A DNA stretch of 50,551 bases from Halomonas sp. SpR1 (GCF_031010175.1 NZ_JAUAMB010000037.1:1-50551), one strand, 5' to 3'; counted from the first letter of the stretch, positions 29,400-42,014 are shown. Notes: generated by a model from the sequence alone, not told the origin. Made by a program: numbers and translations.

Positions 29400-30805
29400 T
29401 AAAACAGGCTGGGTTGCTGTGTCTTCTGCTGCCGCTCGAAGGCGTGGCGCCACTCGTAATGAGAGGTTTCCCGGTAGCGTGAGAATTTAAAATCCTCAGG
29501 CGGCGCCGTTGCGCTGTTTGCGAGCAGGTCTTTTACCAGCTTGCCGACCGCATAGCCTAAGCTGGCGGGTACCGCGTTGCCCACCTGTTTATATTGCTGT
29601 AGTAACGGCCCCGCCAATTGCCAGCTATCGGGAAATTCCTGAATTCTTTTGTACTCTTCTATGGATAAGGGGCGATCTTCCTCTGGGTGTGCCAGGTCGG
29701 TAGCGGGCATAGCGGGATGGGTCACCAGAGTAGGCGAGGGCTTATCCCAGCTTAGTCGCCTCAAAAAGCCGGTTTTTCCACCGCCGGAAAAATAGGACTT
29801 ACCCAATGCTTCTTGCTGCAAAGCGGGGGGTAAGGCGCGCCAATTCTGCCCGGCCTTTAGCTGGCGATAATACTTCAAGCGCTTTTCTGGAAAATTAAGA
29901 TGGGTGTGGCTCTGTAGGCCAGCGACGGCCTCTTTGAAGGTTTTCCACTTAGGGAGCCCATGACTGCCGTGCTCGGAGTGGGTTGGCTGTAAAAAGGGTG
30001 CTGCGCTCCCATCACGAGAGCAAATAATGATGACCCTTTCACGGGTTTGTGGGGTACCAAAATTTGCCGAGTTATACAGATTGAAAGTGCATGAGTAACC
30101 GGCTTTCTGCAGTAGGCAGAGCACGAAATTAAGCGCTCCGCCTTTCATCTCGTCTAGCGAGAGATCAGGGAAGCCGGGGCCACGCTGGCTATGGGGCCGG
30201 TGATCCATCGGGCAGGAAAGCAGTCCGCGCACATTCTCAATGACCAGAAAGCGTGGCTGTATCTCGATAGCCAGCTCGATAAACTTTAGAAAGGCGTTGC
30301 CGCGATCATCGTTGAAGGCTTTTCGTTTGCCCGCGGTGCTAAACGCCTGGCAGGGCGGGCCGCCTACCATCAGATCAACACTCTCTGCTTCAAGCTTCGC
30401 CGCTGCTAAAATTTGTGCGGCTGAGCATTCATTGATGTCGCCGAGTAAGGCTGTATTGGGGCGATTGAGCAGAATTGTTTGGCGGCAGTATTTGTCGAAT
30501 TCGCAGGCCAGGCGAATATCAAACCCCGCAGCTTCAATGCCCAAATCCAACCCCATGGCGCCGGAAAAAAAGCTCAAAGCGACTGGCTTATCCGTATCGC
30601 CGGAGGCATCAAAGTAGGCGGGGTGGTCTTGTGCGCTGCGCTGCGCTGTTTCTTGCTGATACTGTTGGACGCTCTCAGCATCGACCACCCAGGTGCTGCC
30701 AATTCTTTCTGCCCTTAGCACCTGTTTTCGGCACAGGGATCTAGCGTGCTGGGGGCTTACGCCAAGCATTAACGCGGCATCTTCAATGCTGATATGGGTA
30801 CTCAC
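29399..30805 (-). CDS. C5-cytosine DNA methyltransferase with N-terminal helix-turn-helix
   Basis: This 468-aa protein has an excisionase-like winged helix at residues 1–50 (ISIEDAALMLGVSPQHARSL, STWVVDAESVQQY), then the Dcm-type enzyme: motif I LSFFSGAMGLDLGIEAAG (78–94), motif IV GGPPCQAFS with Cys152, motif VI IENVRG (189–194), motif VIII QTRERV (253–258) and motif X QVGNAVP. It should methylate cytosine at C5; the site is unknown. No restriction enzyme or Vsr gene lies beside it, so it may be an orphan methylase or regulatory. The extra DNA-binding head is uncommon. It lies between dapB and carA on the opposite strand. Confidence 0.95.
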   Translation of the reverse strand: MSTHISIEDAALMLGVSPQHARSLCRKQVLRAERIGSTWVVDAESVQQYQQETAQRSAQDHPAYFDASGDTDKPVALSFFSGAMGLDLGIEAAGFDIRLACEFDKYCRQTILLNRPNTALLGDINECSAAQILAAAKLEAESVDLMVGGPPCQAFSTAGKRKAFNDDRGNAFLKFIELAIEIQPRFLVIENVRGLLSCPMDHRPHSQRGPGFPDLSLDEMKGGALNFVLCLLQKAGYSCTFNLYNSANFGTPQTRERVIIICSRDGSAAPFLQPTHSEHGSHGLPKWKTFKEAVAGLQSHTHLNFPEKRLKYYRQLKAGQNWRALPPALQQEALGKSYFSGGGKTGFLRRLSWDKPSPTLVTHPAMPATDLAHPEEDRPLSIEEYKRIQEFPDSWQLAGPLLQQYKQVGNAVPASLGYAVGKLVKDLLANSATAPPEDFKFSRYRETSHYEWRHAFERQQKTQQPSLF

Positions 30806-31207
30806 TCTTGTTTCCCTTGCGAAACCTTAGGCAGGTACCTATGGTCGGCGTCTGGCCAGTTTGTGTCAACGTGCGCTTTAGGGGGTAGTCTTGGGGCAAT
30901 AATTCCTGTAACATTTCAAAAATTTTGGCCGGGTGGCCTGGAAATCCTAGACGGCGCGCTTGTTGCGTTGGCCAGCCCAAAGCCTGCCCGAGCCCGTTAG
31001 CAGTTTTGATGATTAGCGAGCGGCTCAGAAGGGCATCGAACAACAAGCGGGATGAAACCGATTCTTTTTATCGGCTTCGTCCCGCTTTTTTACGACCCCA
31101 GTTTTACTAGTGATAGATGTTATTGGCGATAGTTTTACGTCGTGGATAATCAAGAAATTGCTGAGCCTGCGCCCCACAGGCTCCCACCAGCATGGGAGGA
31201 TCTTGTT
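30806..31207. other. Gap between the methyltransferase and carA genes
   Basis: No gene is evident. The stretch should hold the methyltransferase promoter on the minus strand and, after a strong plus-strand terminator at 31045–31091, the carA promoter. A short frame MGGSCFE (31193 on) overlaps the carA start region. A frame-compatible GTG for carA at 31142 lies here but has no ribosome site. Confidence 0.5.
31045..31091 (+). terminator. Strong terminator upstream of carA
   Basis: AAGCGGGA, GAA and CCGAT pair with ATCGG, TTC and TCCCGCTT, followed by TTTTTT. No complete plus-strand gene ends nearby (dapB is 1.7 kb away), so it is either the original dapB terminator or a leader attenuator of carAB. 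Confidence 0.82.
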
Positions 31208-32368
31208 TTGAATAACCCCACATTGAGCAAACCCGCAATATTGGCCCTGGAAGATGGCAGCGTGTTCCACGGTATCGCCATTGGCGCGGACGGATTAACC
31301 AGCGGTGAGGTGGTGTTCAATACGGCCATGACCGGCTATCAAGAAATCCTCACCGACCCCTCCTACACCCGCCAAATCGTCACTCTCACCTATCCCCATA
31401 TCGGCAATACCGGCATTAACGCTGAAGACGTTGAGTCCGCTTCTATTGCCGCCGCAGGCCTGGTGATTCGCGATCTGCCACTCATGGCCAGCAGCTTCCG
31501 CTCTGAGCAGTCGCTGTCGGACTACCTGAAAAGCCAGAACGTGCTGGGCATTGCCGATATCGATACCCGCCGCCTGACGCGCATTTTACGCGATAAGGGC
31601 GCTCAGAACGGGGCGATTTTGGCGGGTGCTGAGGCTGAGGGCGATGATGCGGTGGCGCGAGCACTGGAAGCTGCCAAGGCATTCCCAGGCCTGAAAGGGA
31701 TGGATCTGGCCAAAGAAGTGTCGTGTAAAGAAGCCTACGAGTGGTCGGAAGGTGAGTGGACGTTGGGTGAAGGCTATGCCGATGCGTCTAAAAGCGAGCG
31801 CCCCTACCATGTAGTGGCGTACGACTACGGGGTGAAGTTCAATATTCTGCGCATGCTGGCCGCGCGCGGCTGCCGCTTGACGGTGGTGCCTGCGCAAACG
31901 CCTGCCGCTGAGGTGCTGGCGATGAACCCGGATGGCGTTTTCCTGGCCAACGGCCCTGGTGACCCGGAGCCCTGCGACTACGCTATTAAAGCGATCCAGG
32001 ACGTGCTGGAAACCGATATTCCAGTGTTTGGTATCTGCCTGGGCCACCAGCTACTGGCGCTGGCCGCTGGTGCGAAGACAGTCAAGATGAGCCACGGCCA
32101 CCACGGTGCCAATCATCCGGTGCAGGATCTGGATAGTGGCACGGTGATGATCACCAGCCAGAACCACGGCTTTGCGGCAGACGAAGCGACCCTGCCCGCC
32201 AACGTGCGCGCAACCCACCGGTCGCTGTTCGATGGCACCTTGCAGGGGATTGAGCTTACCGACCGACCGGCGTTCAGCTTTCAAGGCCACCCGGAAGCGA
32301 GCCCCGGCCCGCGTGATGTAGCGCCGCTGTTTGATCGCTTTGTCGCCATGATGCAGGCGCGTCGCTAA
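31208..32368 (+). CDS. carA: Carbamoyl-phosphate synthase small subunit
   Basis: This glutaminase subunit (386 aa from the preferred start) supplies ammonia to CarB for carbamoyl phosphate, used for arginine and pyrimidines. The N-terminal domain (KPAILALEDGSVFHGIAIG, TGYQEILTDPSYTRQIV) is followed by a class I glutamine amidotransferase domain with VFGICLGHQLLALAAG (nucleophile Cys) and FQGHPEASPGP (His, Glu). The preferred start is TTG at 31208, with GGAGG about eight bases upstream, giving the usual length (E. coli 382); a GTG at 31142 gives a 22-residue extension without a ribosome site. Confidence 0.95.
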   Translation: MNNPTLSKPAILALEDGSVFHGIAIGADGLTSGEVVFNTAMTGYQEILTDPSYTRQIVTLTYPHIGNTGINAEDVESASIAAAGLVIRDLPLMASSFRSEQSLSDYLKSQNVLGIADIDTRRLTRILRDKGAQNGAILAGAEAEGDDAVARALEAAKAFPGLKGMDLAKEVSCKEAYEWSEGEWTLGEGYADASKSERPYHVVAYDYGVKFNILRMLAARGCRLTVVPAQTPAAEVLAMNPDGVFLANGPGDPEPCDYAIKAIQDVLETDIPVFGICLGHQLLALAAGAKTVKMSHGHHGANHPVQDLDSGTVMITSQNHGFAADEATLPANVRATHRSLFDGTLQGIELTDRPAFSFQGHPEASPGPRDVAPLFDRFVAMMQARR

Positions 32369-32428
32369 CGCGGGCTGCCACATCGCCGTCTTTTTCGCTC
32401 ATCGTCACCATTTTTTGCGGGAACCGTT

Positions 32429-35655
<3,227 letters not shown>

Positions 35656-35659
<4 letters not shown>

Positions 35660-36132
35660 ACAAGGTCCCGATGACGGTTGCGGGAGAAAGAAGTCTTCGC
35701 GAAGAGCTGAATCATCTCAAAGGCGAAGCGCGTCCGCAGGTGATCGCGGCCATCGCCGAAGCGCGTGAGCACGGCGATCTAAAAGAGAACGCCGAATACC
35801 ACGCCGCGCGCGAGCAGCAGGGGTTTATCGAAGGGCGTATTCAGGAGATCGAAGGCAAGCTCTCCGTCGCGCAGGTGATTGATGTCACCAAACTGCCGAA
35901 AACCGGCAAAGTGATTTTTGGTGTCACTGTATCGCTGATAAATCTGGAGACCGATGCAGAGGTTACTTATCGCATCGTCGGTGAAGACGAAGCGGATATT
36001 AAAGCTGGCCGTATCTCGGTTACCTCGCCAATAGCCCGCGCTTTAATCGGCAAGGAAGAGGGTGATGTCGTGGTGGTGAAAACACCCGGTGGTGACGTGG
36101 AGTATGAAATAGGTAGCGTCGAACACCTGTGA
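35656..36132 (+). CDS. greA: Transcription elongation factor GreA
   Basis: This 158-aa factor inserts its coiled coil into the RNA polymerase secondary channel and stimulates cleavage of backtracked RNA. The coiled coil (residues 8–75) carries the acidic tip in AEAREHGDLKENAEYHAARE, and the C-terminal FKBP-like domain ends with VVVVKTPGGDVEYEIGSVE. It begins inside the carB stop (ATGA), so it is translated from the carAB mRNA, a common arrangement in gammaproteobacteria. Confidence 0.98.
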
Positions 36133-36133
36133 T

Positions 36134-36184
36134 AAAAAAACGCCCCTTCAATTGGCCTGCATTAGGTCGGTTGAAGGGGCGTTT
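36134..36184. terminator. Bidirectional terminator between greA and yhbY
   Basis: AAACGCCCCTTCAA (36138–36151) pairs perfectly with TTGAAGGGGCGTTT (36171–36184). The A-run before it serves as a T-run for yhbY on the minus strand; the plus strand has three T's within the stem end. Confidence 0.88.
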
Positions 36185-36220
36185 AGTGCAGCGGCGTTTA
36201 AAGTGAGTTCAAGCTAGCAG

Positions 36221-36547
36221 TTAATGCCGTCCGTGGTGGTTCTCGAAGCGGGTAACGTTAGAGAGCTTCGGGTTCACCTGCGGGTTTCTGCGATAGAGCA
36301 GTGCCATTTTGCCAATGGTTTGCACCAGATCGGCACGGCTGTTGGCGATCAATTCGGCTATAATGGCCGCACGATCGTCACGCTCAGGAAGGGCGAGTTT
36401 CACTTTGATCAGTTCGTGATCGGTGAGCGCGCGGTTGAGTTCTGCGAGCAAATTTTCGGAGACGCCGTTCTCAGAAACGGTGACCACTGGGTTAAGATGG
36501 TGGCCAATGCTACGAAATGCTTTCTTTTGTGCCTGTGACAAGCTCAT
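36221..36547 (-). CDS. yhbY: Ribosome-assembly RNA-binding protein YhbY
   Basis: This 108-aa protein has a single CRM domain that binds pre-50S ribosomal RNA. Visible are LSQAQKKAFRSIGHHLNPVV, ENGVSENLLAELNRALTDHE, LIKVKLALPERDDR and the conserved G-x-x-x-x-L-Y-R segment in IGKMALLYRRNPQ. A basic tail follows. It is divergent from rlmE, another factor of 50S maturation, as in E. coli. Confidence 0.96.
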   Translation of the reverse strand: MSLSQAQKKAFRSIGHHLNPVVTVSENGVSENLLAELNRALTDHELIKVKLALPERDDRAAIIAELIANSRADLVQTIGKMALLYRRNPQVNPKLSNVTRFENHHGRH

Positions 36548-36661
36548 GGTATCTTGCGGTATCCCGGTTAGCGCTTAACGCTCCATCTTACGGTGAAATG
36601 CCACCGAGTGAAAGCGATCGCGTGAATGCGCCCATCTCTTATTCCAGTGTTAGATTCCCAC

Positions 36662-37309
36662 ATGCAGCAAAAGCCCCCGAACCGAAAACATTCTGTCAGC
36701 AAGACCAGCAATAACTGGAAGAAGGAGCATTTTGACGACCAGTATGTGAAGCAGAGCTGGCAAGATGGTTACCGCTCCCGTGCCAGCTATAAGCTGATTG
36801 AGCTGGATGAAAAGGATAAACTATTGCGTCCCGGTATGACGGTGATTGATCTGGGGGCTGCCCCCGGCGGGTGGAGCCAAATTGCTGCGGAGAGGGTCGG
36901 GCCTGAAGGTGTGGTGATTGCCTCTGATATCCTGGAGATGGATGCGCTAGCAGGTGTGGACTTTATTCAGGGTGATTTTACTGAAGAGGCGGTGCTAGAG
37001 GCGATACTAAAACGCCTGGATAATCGCCGGGTAGACCTTGTGATGTCGGATATGGCCCCCAATATGAGTGGCATGGCGGCGATTGATCAGCCTCAGGCGA
37101 TGTACTTAGTGGAGCTAGCGTTAGAACTCGCGCGCGAAACGTTGTCACCTGGTGGTCGGTTTTTAGCTAAAGTATTCCAGGGGGAAGGGTTTGACGCCTA
37201 CTTGAAGGAGCTGCGCGGCAGCTTTAGCAAAGTGGTGACCCGTAAGCCGGATGCCTCCCGGGCACGCTCCCGTGAAGTCTATTTTCTGGCCGAAGGGTTT
37301 CGCGGGTAA
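36662..37309 (+). CDS. rlmE: 23S rRNA 2'-O-methyltransferase (U2552)
   Basis: This 215-aa SAM-dependent enzyme (FtsJ) methylates U2552 in the 23S A loop. It contains the SAM site VIDLGAAPGGWSQIAAERVG, VIASDILEMDALAGVDFIQG, VMSDMAPNMSG and a C-terminal FLAKVFQGEGFDAYLKEL with the catalytic Lys, then RKPDASRARSREVYFLA. The ATG at 36662 gives a length near E. coli RlmE (209); an ATG at 36626 would add 12 unusual residues. Neither has a clear ribosome site. It is the expected neighbour of ftsH. Confidence 0.96.
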   Translation: MQQKPPNRKHSVSKTSNNWKKEHFDDQYVKQSWQDGYRSRASYKLIELDEKDKLLRPGMTVIDLGAAPGGWSQIAAERVGPEGVVIASDILEMDALAGVDFIQGDFTEEAVLEAILKRLDNRRVDLVMSDMAPNMSGMAAIDQPQAMYLVELALELARETLSPGGRFLAKVFQGEGFDAYLKELRGSFSKVVTRKPDASRARSREVYFLAEGFRG

Positions 37310-37566
37310 CTGGTTAGGTTGGTTCGGCAGTTGCTGGCGTGGCTCATAGCCAAGATTTATCAGCGCGATTGCCAGACAGGCATGCGCAAGGTGTGTCACA
37401 TTAGTCGCCATAAGTGCGCGTGACGCAGATGGCCCGAGGCATAAGACGCTTTGGCAATGGTTGAACGCTTGATGTTGATGTACTGTCTTATTACTAAGCT
37501 TATGAGTAGAAGACTTTATGACGCATCAGCGTTTAACTGACAGATTCTTGTAATGAGGGTAGCCCC

Positions 37567-39582
37567 TTGAACGATATGGCGAAGAACCTGATTCTGTGGT
37601 TGGTCATCGCGGCCGTCCTACTGACAGTGTTCAACAATTTCAGTACGGAAAGCGCACCGCAAAACACAAACTACTCTCAGTTTGTGCAGCAGGTGCAAAA
37701 TCAGCAGGTACGTAGCGTGACCATTGATGGCTATACCATCCGTGGTGAGCGCACGGACGGCTCTCAGTTCCAGACAATCCGCCCGGCGGCGGAAGATCCG
37801 AAGCTGATGGACGACCTGTTGAGCAATAATGTGACGGTAGTGGGCAAAGAGCCAGAACAGCAAAGTATCTGGACGCGGCTGCTTATCGCCAGCTTCCCGA
37901 TTCTGCTGATTTTGGGCATTTTTATGTTCTTTATGCGCCAAATGCAGGGCGGTGCCGGTGGTGGTAAAGGCGGCCCGATGAGCTTTGGTAAATCGAAGGC
38001 CAAGCTACTCTCTCAAGACCAGATCAAAACCACCTTTGCCGACGTGGCGGGTTGTGATGAAGCCAAGGAAGAAGTCGAAGAGCTGGTCGACTTCCTGCGT
38101 GACCCGACCAAGTTTCAGCGTCTGGGCGGTACGATTCCCCGCGGCGTCTTGATGGTGGGCCCTCCGGGTACTGGTAAAACGCTGCTGGCAAAATCCATTG
38201 CCGGTGAAGCGAAAGTGCCGTTTTTCTCTATTTCGGGTTCTGACTTCGTTGAAATGTTTGTCGGTGTTGGTGCATCCCGTGTGCGCGACATGTTCGAGCA
38301 GGCCAAGAAGCAGGCGCCGTGCATTATCTTTATCGACGAAATCGATGCGGTAGGTCGCTCACGCGGTGCTGGCATGGGTGGCGGTAACGACGAGCGCGAG
38401 CAGACGTTGAACCAACTGCTGGTCGAGATGGATGGTTTTGAAGCCAACGAAGGCGTTATTGTTATCGCCGCGACCAACCGTCCAGACGTGCTCGACCCTG
38501 CGCTGATGCGTCCAGGCCGCTTTGACCGTCAGGTCACGGTTGGCTTGCCGGACATTCGTGGTCGTGAGCATATTTTGGGCGTTCACCTGCGTAAAGTGCC
38601 GCTGGGTGATGACGTAAAACCGCAGCTGATTGCACGTGGTACGCCGGGATTCTCCGGCGCGGATTTGGCCAACCTGGTTAACGAAGCCGCCCTGTTTGCC
38701 GCACGCCGTAATAAGCGTCTGGTGAGCATGGAGGAGCTTGAGCTCGCCAAGGACAAGATCATGATGGGCGCTGAGCGCAAATCAATGGTCATGACCGACA
38801 AAGAGAAGCTCAATACGGCTTACCATGAGTCGGGCCACGCCATTATCGGTCTGGTTGTGCCTTCCCATGACCCGGTCTATAAAGTAACGATTATTCCCCG
38901 CGGACGTGCCTTGGGCGTGACCATGTTCCTGCCGGAAGAGGATCGCTACAGCCTTTCCCGTCAGCAAATCCTGGGGCAAATCTGCTCGCTATTCGGTGGC
39001 CGTATTGCCGAAGAGATGACGCTAGGCCCGAACGGTGTGACGACAGGGGCTTCCAACGACATTAAGCGTGCTACTGAGCTGGCTCACAACATGGTCGCCA
39101 AGTGGGGCTTGTCGGAGGAAATGGGTCCGATCATGTACGACGAGGATGAGTCGCATCAGTTCCTCGGTGGCCCAGGCCAGGGTGGCGGCAAGATGAAGTC
39201 GGGCGATACCACGACGCGTCTTGATAAGGAAGTGCGCAAAATCATCGACGATTGCTACGAGCAGGCGCGCCAGATCCTGACCGACAATCGCGATAAGCTC
39301 GATGCCATGGCTGAAGCGCTGATGAAGTATGAGACCATTGATGCCGCGCAGTTGAAGGACATCATGGAAGGTCGCGAGCCGCGCCCGCCGGAAGGCTGGG
39401 ACGACGGTGACTCATCCGGTGGCGGCACGCCTATCAATGATGATAAGCAGAAGACAAAGGCCGAAGACGACGCCTCCAGCACTTCAGGAAGCGATGCTTC
39501 TGGAGGCGGTGATGGCGAAGAGGACGACGACGAGCCACGTCGCCGCCCCTCAGACCCGCTAGGCGGCCCTGCTGGCCCATAA
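37567..39582 (+). CDS. ftsH: ATP-dependent zinc metalloprotease FtsH
   Basis: This 671-aa inner-membrane protease degrades unneeded or misfolded proteins, in E. coli including sigma32 and LpxC. Two membrane segments (about residues 8–25 and 102–124) enclose a periplasmic domain; the AAA+ domain has Walker A GPPGTGKT (198–205), Walker B IIFIDEIDAVG, and an SRH ATNRPDVLDPALMRPGRF; the protease has HESGH at 420–424. The TTG at 37567 follows GAGGGT at a good distance; the next start, ATG at 37576, gives MAKNLILW. The acidic, glycine- and serine-rich tail is longer than in E. coli (644). The 257 bases upstream show no gene. Confidence 0.98.
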   Translation: MNDMAKNLILWLVIAAVLLTVFNNFSTESAPQNTNYSQFVQQVQNQQVRSVTIDGYTIRGERTDGSQFQTIRPAAEDPKLMDDLLSNNVTVVGKEPEQQSIWTRLLIASFPILLILGIFMFFMRQMQGGAGGGKGGPMSFGKSKAKLLSQDQIKTTFADVAGCDEAKEEVEELVDFLRDPTKFQRLGGTIPRGVLMVGPPGTGKTLLAKSIAGEAKVPFFSISGSDFVEMFVGVGASRVRDMFEQAKKQAPCIIFIDEIDAVGRSRGAGMGGGNDEREQTLNQLLVEMDGFEANEGVIVIAATNRPDVLDPALMRPGRFDRQVTVGLPDIRGREHILGVHLRKVPLGDDVKPQLIARGTPGFSGADLANLVNEAALFAARRNKRLVSMEELELAKDKIMMGAERKSMVMTDKEKLNTAYHESGHAIIGLVVPSHDPVYKVTIIPRGRALGVTMFLPEEDRYSLSRQQILGQICSLFGGRIAEEMTLGPNGVTTGASNDIKRATELAHNMVAKWGLSEEMGPIMYDEDESHQFLGGPGQGGGKMKSGDTTTRLDKEVRKIIDDCYEQARQILTDNRDKLDAMAEALMKYETIDAAQLKDIMEGREPRPPEGWDDGDSSGGGTPINDDKQKTKAEDDASSTSGSDASGGGDGEEDDDEPRRRPSDPLGGPAGP

Positions 39583-39606
39583 CAGCCATGAGTCCCCTAT
39601 GAGCAA

Positions 39607-39635
39607 AAGGCGCCCCGTCAAGGGGCGCCTTTTTT
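39607..39635 (+). terminator. Terminator after ftsH
   Basis: AAGGCGCCCC and GGGGCGCCTT form a perfect 10-bp stem followed by TTTT, 25 bp after the ftsH stop. folP therefore probably has its own promoter in the 50 bp that follow. Confidence 0.92.
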
Positions 39636-39688
39636 GGTATGCTGTGTACACATCACTGCAATGTTTCTTTTCTTGATCAGGCTGCAGC

Positions 39689-40603
39689 ATGAAATCAATT
39701 CTGGACACGTCCTCGACACGAAGCGCAGAAAGCGCGCTCCAACTGCGTTGCGGACGCCATCTGCTGGATCTCTCCTTCCCTCGTGTGATGGGCATTCTCA
39801 ATGTAACCCCGGACTCCTTTTCCGATGGTGGGCAGCACGTGGCATTGGATGATGCTCTGCGCCACGCTGAGCGGATGCTGGCTGAAGGGGCGGCAATGAT
39901 AGACGTGGGCGGCGAGTCGACTCGTCCTGGGGCTACCCCGGTTAGCTCCCAGGAGGAGTTGGATCGGGTGGCGCCGGTGGTGGAAGTCCTGGTTCGCGAG
40001 CTGGATGCGTTGGTGTCGGTGGACACCAGCTGCCCGGCGGTTATACGCGAGGCAAGCGGGTTGGGCGCGGGAATGATTAACGATGTGCGCGCATTAGAGC
40101 GCGAAGGCGCCCTGCTGGCCGCAGTGGGGAGCGGCTTGCCCGTCTGCTTGATGCATCGTCAAGGCGAGCCGCAGGATATGCAGCAGGCACCCGCTTATCA
40201 GCGCCCGATCGAGGATGAGGTGGCGGATTATTTGGCCCGTCGGGTTGCCGAGTGCGAGGCGGCTGGCTTGCGCCGCAGTCGGCTATTGGTTGACCCTGGA
40301 TTTGGCTTCGGCAAAACCGTCGAACACAATCTACGCTTACTCAAATACATGGAGTCTCTACGGTCACTGGAGCTTCCATTGTTAGTGGGCATGTCACGCA
40401 AAAGCATGATTGGCAAAGTGTTGGGCCGCCCGGTAGAGGAGCGTCTCTCCGGTGGTTTAGCGCTTGCTGCCATGGCGGTGGAGCGTGGGGCAAATATTTT
40501 GCGCGTGCATGATGTGGCTGCAACGGTCGATGCAGTCAATATGGCGTGGGCGGTACTACAAGAAGGCTGCGAGCCGCCGCTAAACAAGGAGTTTGACGCA
40601 TGA
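39689..40603 (+). CDS. folP: Dihydropteroate synthase
   Basis: This 304-aa folate-pathway enzyme joins p-aminobenzoate to dihydropterin pyrophosphate; it is the sulfonamide target. The TIM barrel shows PRVMGILNVTPDSFSDGG, GAAMIDVGGESTRPGATPV, VSVDTSCPAVIREA, MINDVRALEREGAL, the phosphate-binding LLVDPGFGFGKTVEHNLRLL and LLVGMSRKSMIG. The N-terminus is some 20 residues longer than in E. coli; a later start is possible but none has a better ribosome site. It overlaps glmM by ATGA. Confidence 0.97.
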   Translation: MKSILDTSSTRSAESALQLRCGRHLLDLSFPRVMGILNVTPDSFSDGGQHVALDDALRHAERMLAEGAAMIDVGGESTRPGATPVSSQEELDRVAPVVEVLVRELDALVSVDTSCPAVIREASGLGAGMINDVRALEREGALLAAVGSGLPVCLMHRQGEPQDMQQAPAYQRPIEDEVADYLARRVAECEAAGLRRSRLLVDPGFGFGKTVEHNLRLLKYMESLRSLELPLLVGMSRKSMIGKVLGRPVEERLSGGLALAAMAVERGANILRVHDVAATVDAVNMAWAVLQEGCEPPLNKEFDA

Positions 40604-41949
40604 CAAGGCGCTATTTTGGGACGGATGGCATCCGCGGGACGGTGGGGAAATCGCCGATTACCGCCGACTTTATGCTCAAATTGGGTTGGGCGGCGGGACA
40701 GGTGCTGCGCCGGGATAAAGGTCGAACGCGAGTGCTGATTGGTAAGGATACGCGGATCTCCGGCTATATGTTCGAATCCGCCCTAGAGGCAGGGCTCTCC
40801 GCGGCGGGTGTCGATGTATCACTGTTGGGGCCAATGCCCACGCCGGGTATCGCCTATTTGACGCGCACATTTCGCGCTGACGCAGGCATTGTCATTTCAG
40901 CGTCCCACAACCCATTTGACGATAACGGCATCAAGTTCTTCTCGGCAGAGGGTAAGAAGCTACCGGATGACACGGAAGATCATATCGAAGCGATGCTGGA
41001 GACGCCGCTGACCACGGCTGAGGCCGCCCAGCTGGGTAAGGCAACCCGCATTGACGACGCCGCAGGCCGTTATATCGAGTTTTGCAAATCGACACTGCCT
41101 GATCGGCTTAGCCTGCACGGCCTCAAAATCGTCCTGGATTGTGCCCATGGCGCCACTTACCATATCGCCCCTAATGTGTTTCGCGAGCTGGGCGCAGACG
41201 TGACCACCATTGGCTCGGCGCCTGACGGGTTAAACATTAACCAGCAGGTGGGCTCTACCCATCCTGCCGCATTGAGGGCTGCCGTGATTCAGCAAAATGC
41301 TGATTTGGGCATCGCCTTTGATGGCGATGGCGACCGCGTGCTGCTGGTAGACGGCGACGGGCGAGAAGTGGACGGTGACGATATCCTCTACCTGATTGCC
41401 CGCGATCGCCACGAGCGGGGTTTGCTCCAAGGCGGCGTCGTGGGCACGCTGATGTCTAATTTTGGCTTGGCGATGGCGCTTGATAAGCTGGGGATTCCCT
41501 TTGAGCGAGCTAAAGTCGGTGACCGCTTTGTAATGGAACGCATGGCCGCCAATGGTTGGGAGTTAGGCGGTGAGTCGTCAGGGCATATTGTCTGTGGTCA
41601 TGTGCAGACCACCGGGGACGGGGTCGTCTCTGCGCTGCAGGTGCTGGCGCTGATGATGCGCGAGCAGAAGAGCCTGCCGACACTGTTAAAAGAGCTGGAG
41701 AAAGTACCCCAGGCGCTGGTTAATGTGCGTTTGCCCGCGGGCACCAGCGCCAAGGAAGTGATGGCGTCTGCGCCACTTCAACAGGCGGTGGCTGCGTTAG
41801 AACATGAGTTAGGCGATGAGGGCCGCGTGCTGCTGCGCCCGTCAGGTACTGAGCCGCTCATTCGTGTGATGGTGGAAGGTCGCGCCCATCTAGATGTCGA
41901 CCAATTGGCGCGAACCCTGGCTGACCAGGTACAGGCACTGCTTAACTAG
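40600..41949 (+). CDS. glmM: Phosphoglucosamine mutase
   Basis: This 449-aa enzyme converts glucosamine-6-phosphate to glucosamine-1-phosphate for peptidoglycan and LPS. It starts TRRYFGTDGIRGTVG, carries the phosphoserine loop IVISASHNPFDDNGIKF (Ser102), the Mg-binding AFDGDGDRVLLVDGDG and the sugar-binding GGESSGHIVC, and the C-terminal phosphate loop LLRPSGTEPLIRVMVEG. The order ftsH–folP–glmM is conserved in gammaproteobacteria. Start coupled to folP. Confidence 0.98.
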   Translation: MTRRYFGTDGIRGTVGKSPITADFMLKLGWAAGQVLRRDKGRTRVLIGKDTRISGYMFESALEAGLSAAGVDVSLLGPMPTPGIAYLTRTFRADAGIVISASHNPFDDNGIKFFSAEGKKLPDDTEDHIEAMLETPLTTAEAAQLGKATRIDDAAGRYIEFCKSTLPDRLSLHGLKIVLDCAHGATYHIAPNVFRELGADVTTIGSAPDGLNINQQVGSTHPAALRAAVIQQNADLGIAFDGDGDRVLLVDGDGREVDGDDILYLIARDRHERGLLQGGVVGTLMSNFGLAMALDKLGIPFERAKVGDRFVMERMAANGWELGGESSGHIVCGHVQTTGDGVVSALQVLALMMREQKSLPTLLKELEKVPQALVNVRLPAGTSAKEVMASAPLQQAVAALEHELGDEGRVLLRPSGTEPLIRVMVEGRAHLDVDQLARTLADQVQALLN

Positions 41950-42014
41950 CTACGTCGCATCAATCAGCACAGAAAACCGGTTCCGTCAGCAGGTTTAGTA
42001 AATAGGTTCAGTAG

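Noticed and set aside
30783..31046. An 87-codon minus-strand frame upstream of the methyltransferase
   Set aside because: No good start or recognisable protein; it overlaps the methyltransferase start and the carA-side terminator.
37310..37566. A sigma32 promoter before ftsH
   Set aside because: CTTGAT near 37470 has no CCCCAT-like partner at the right distance; no clear promoter could be named.
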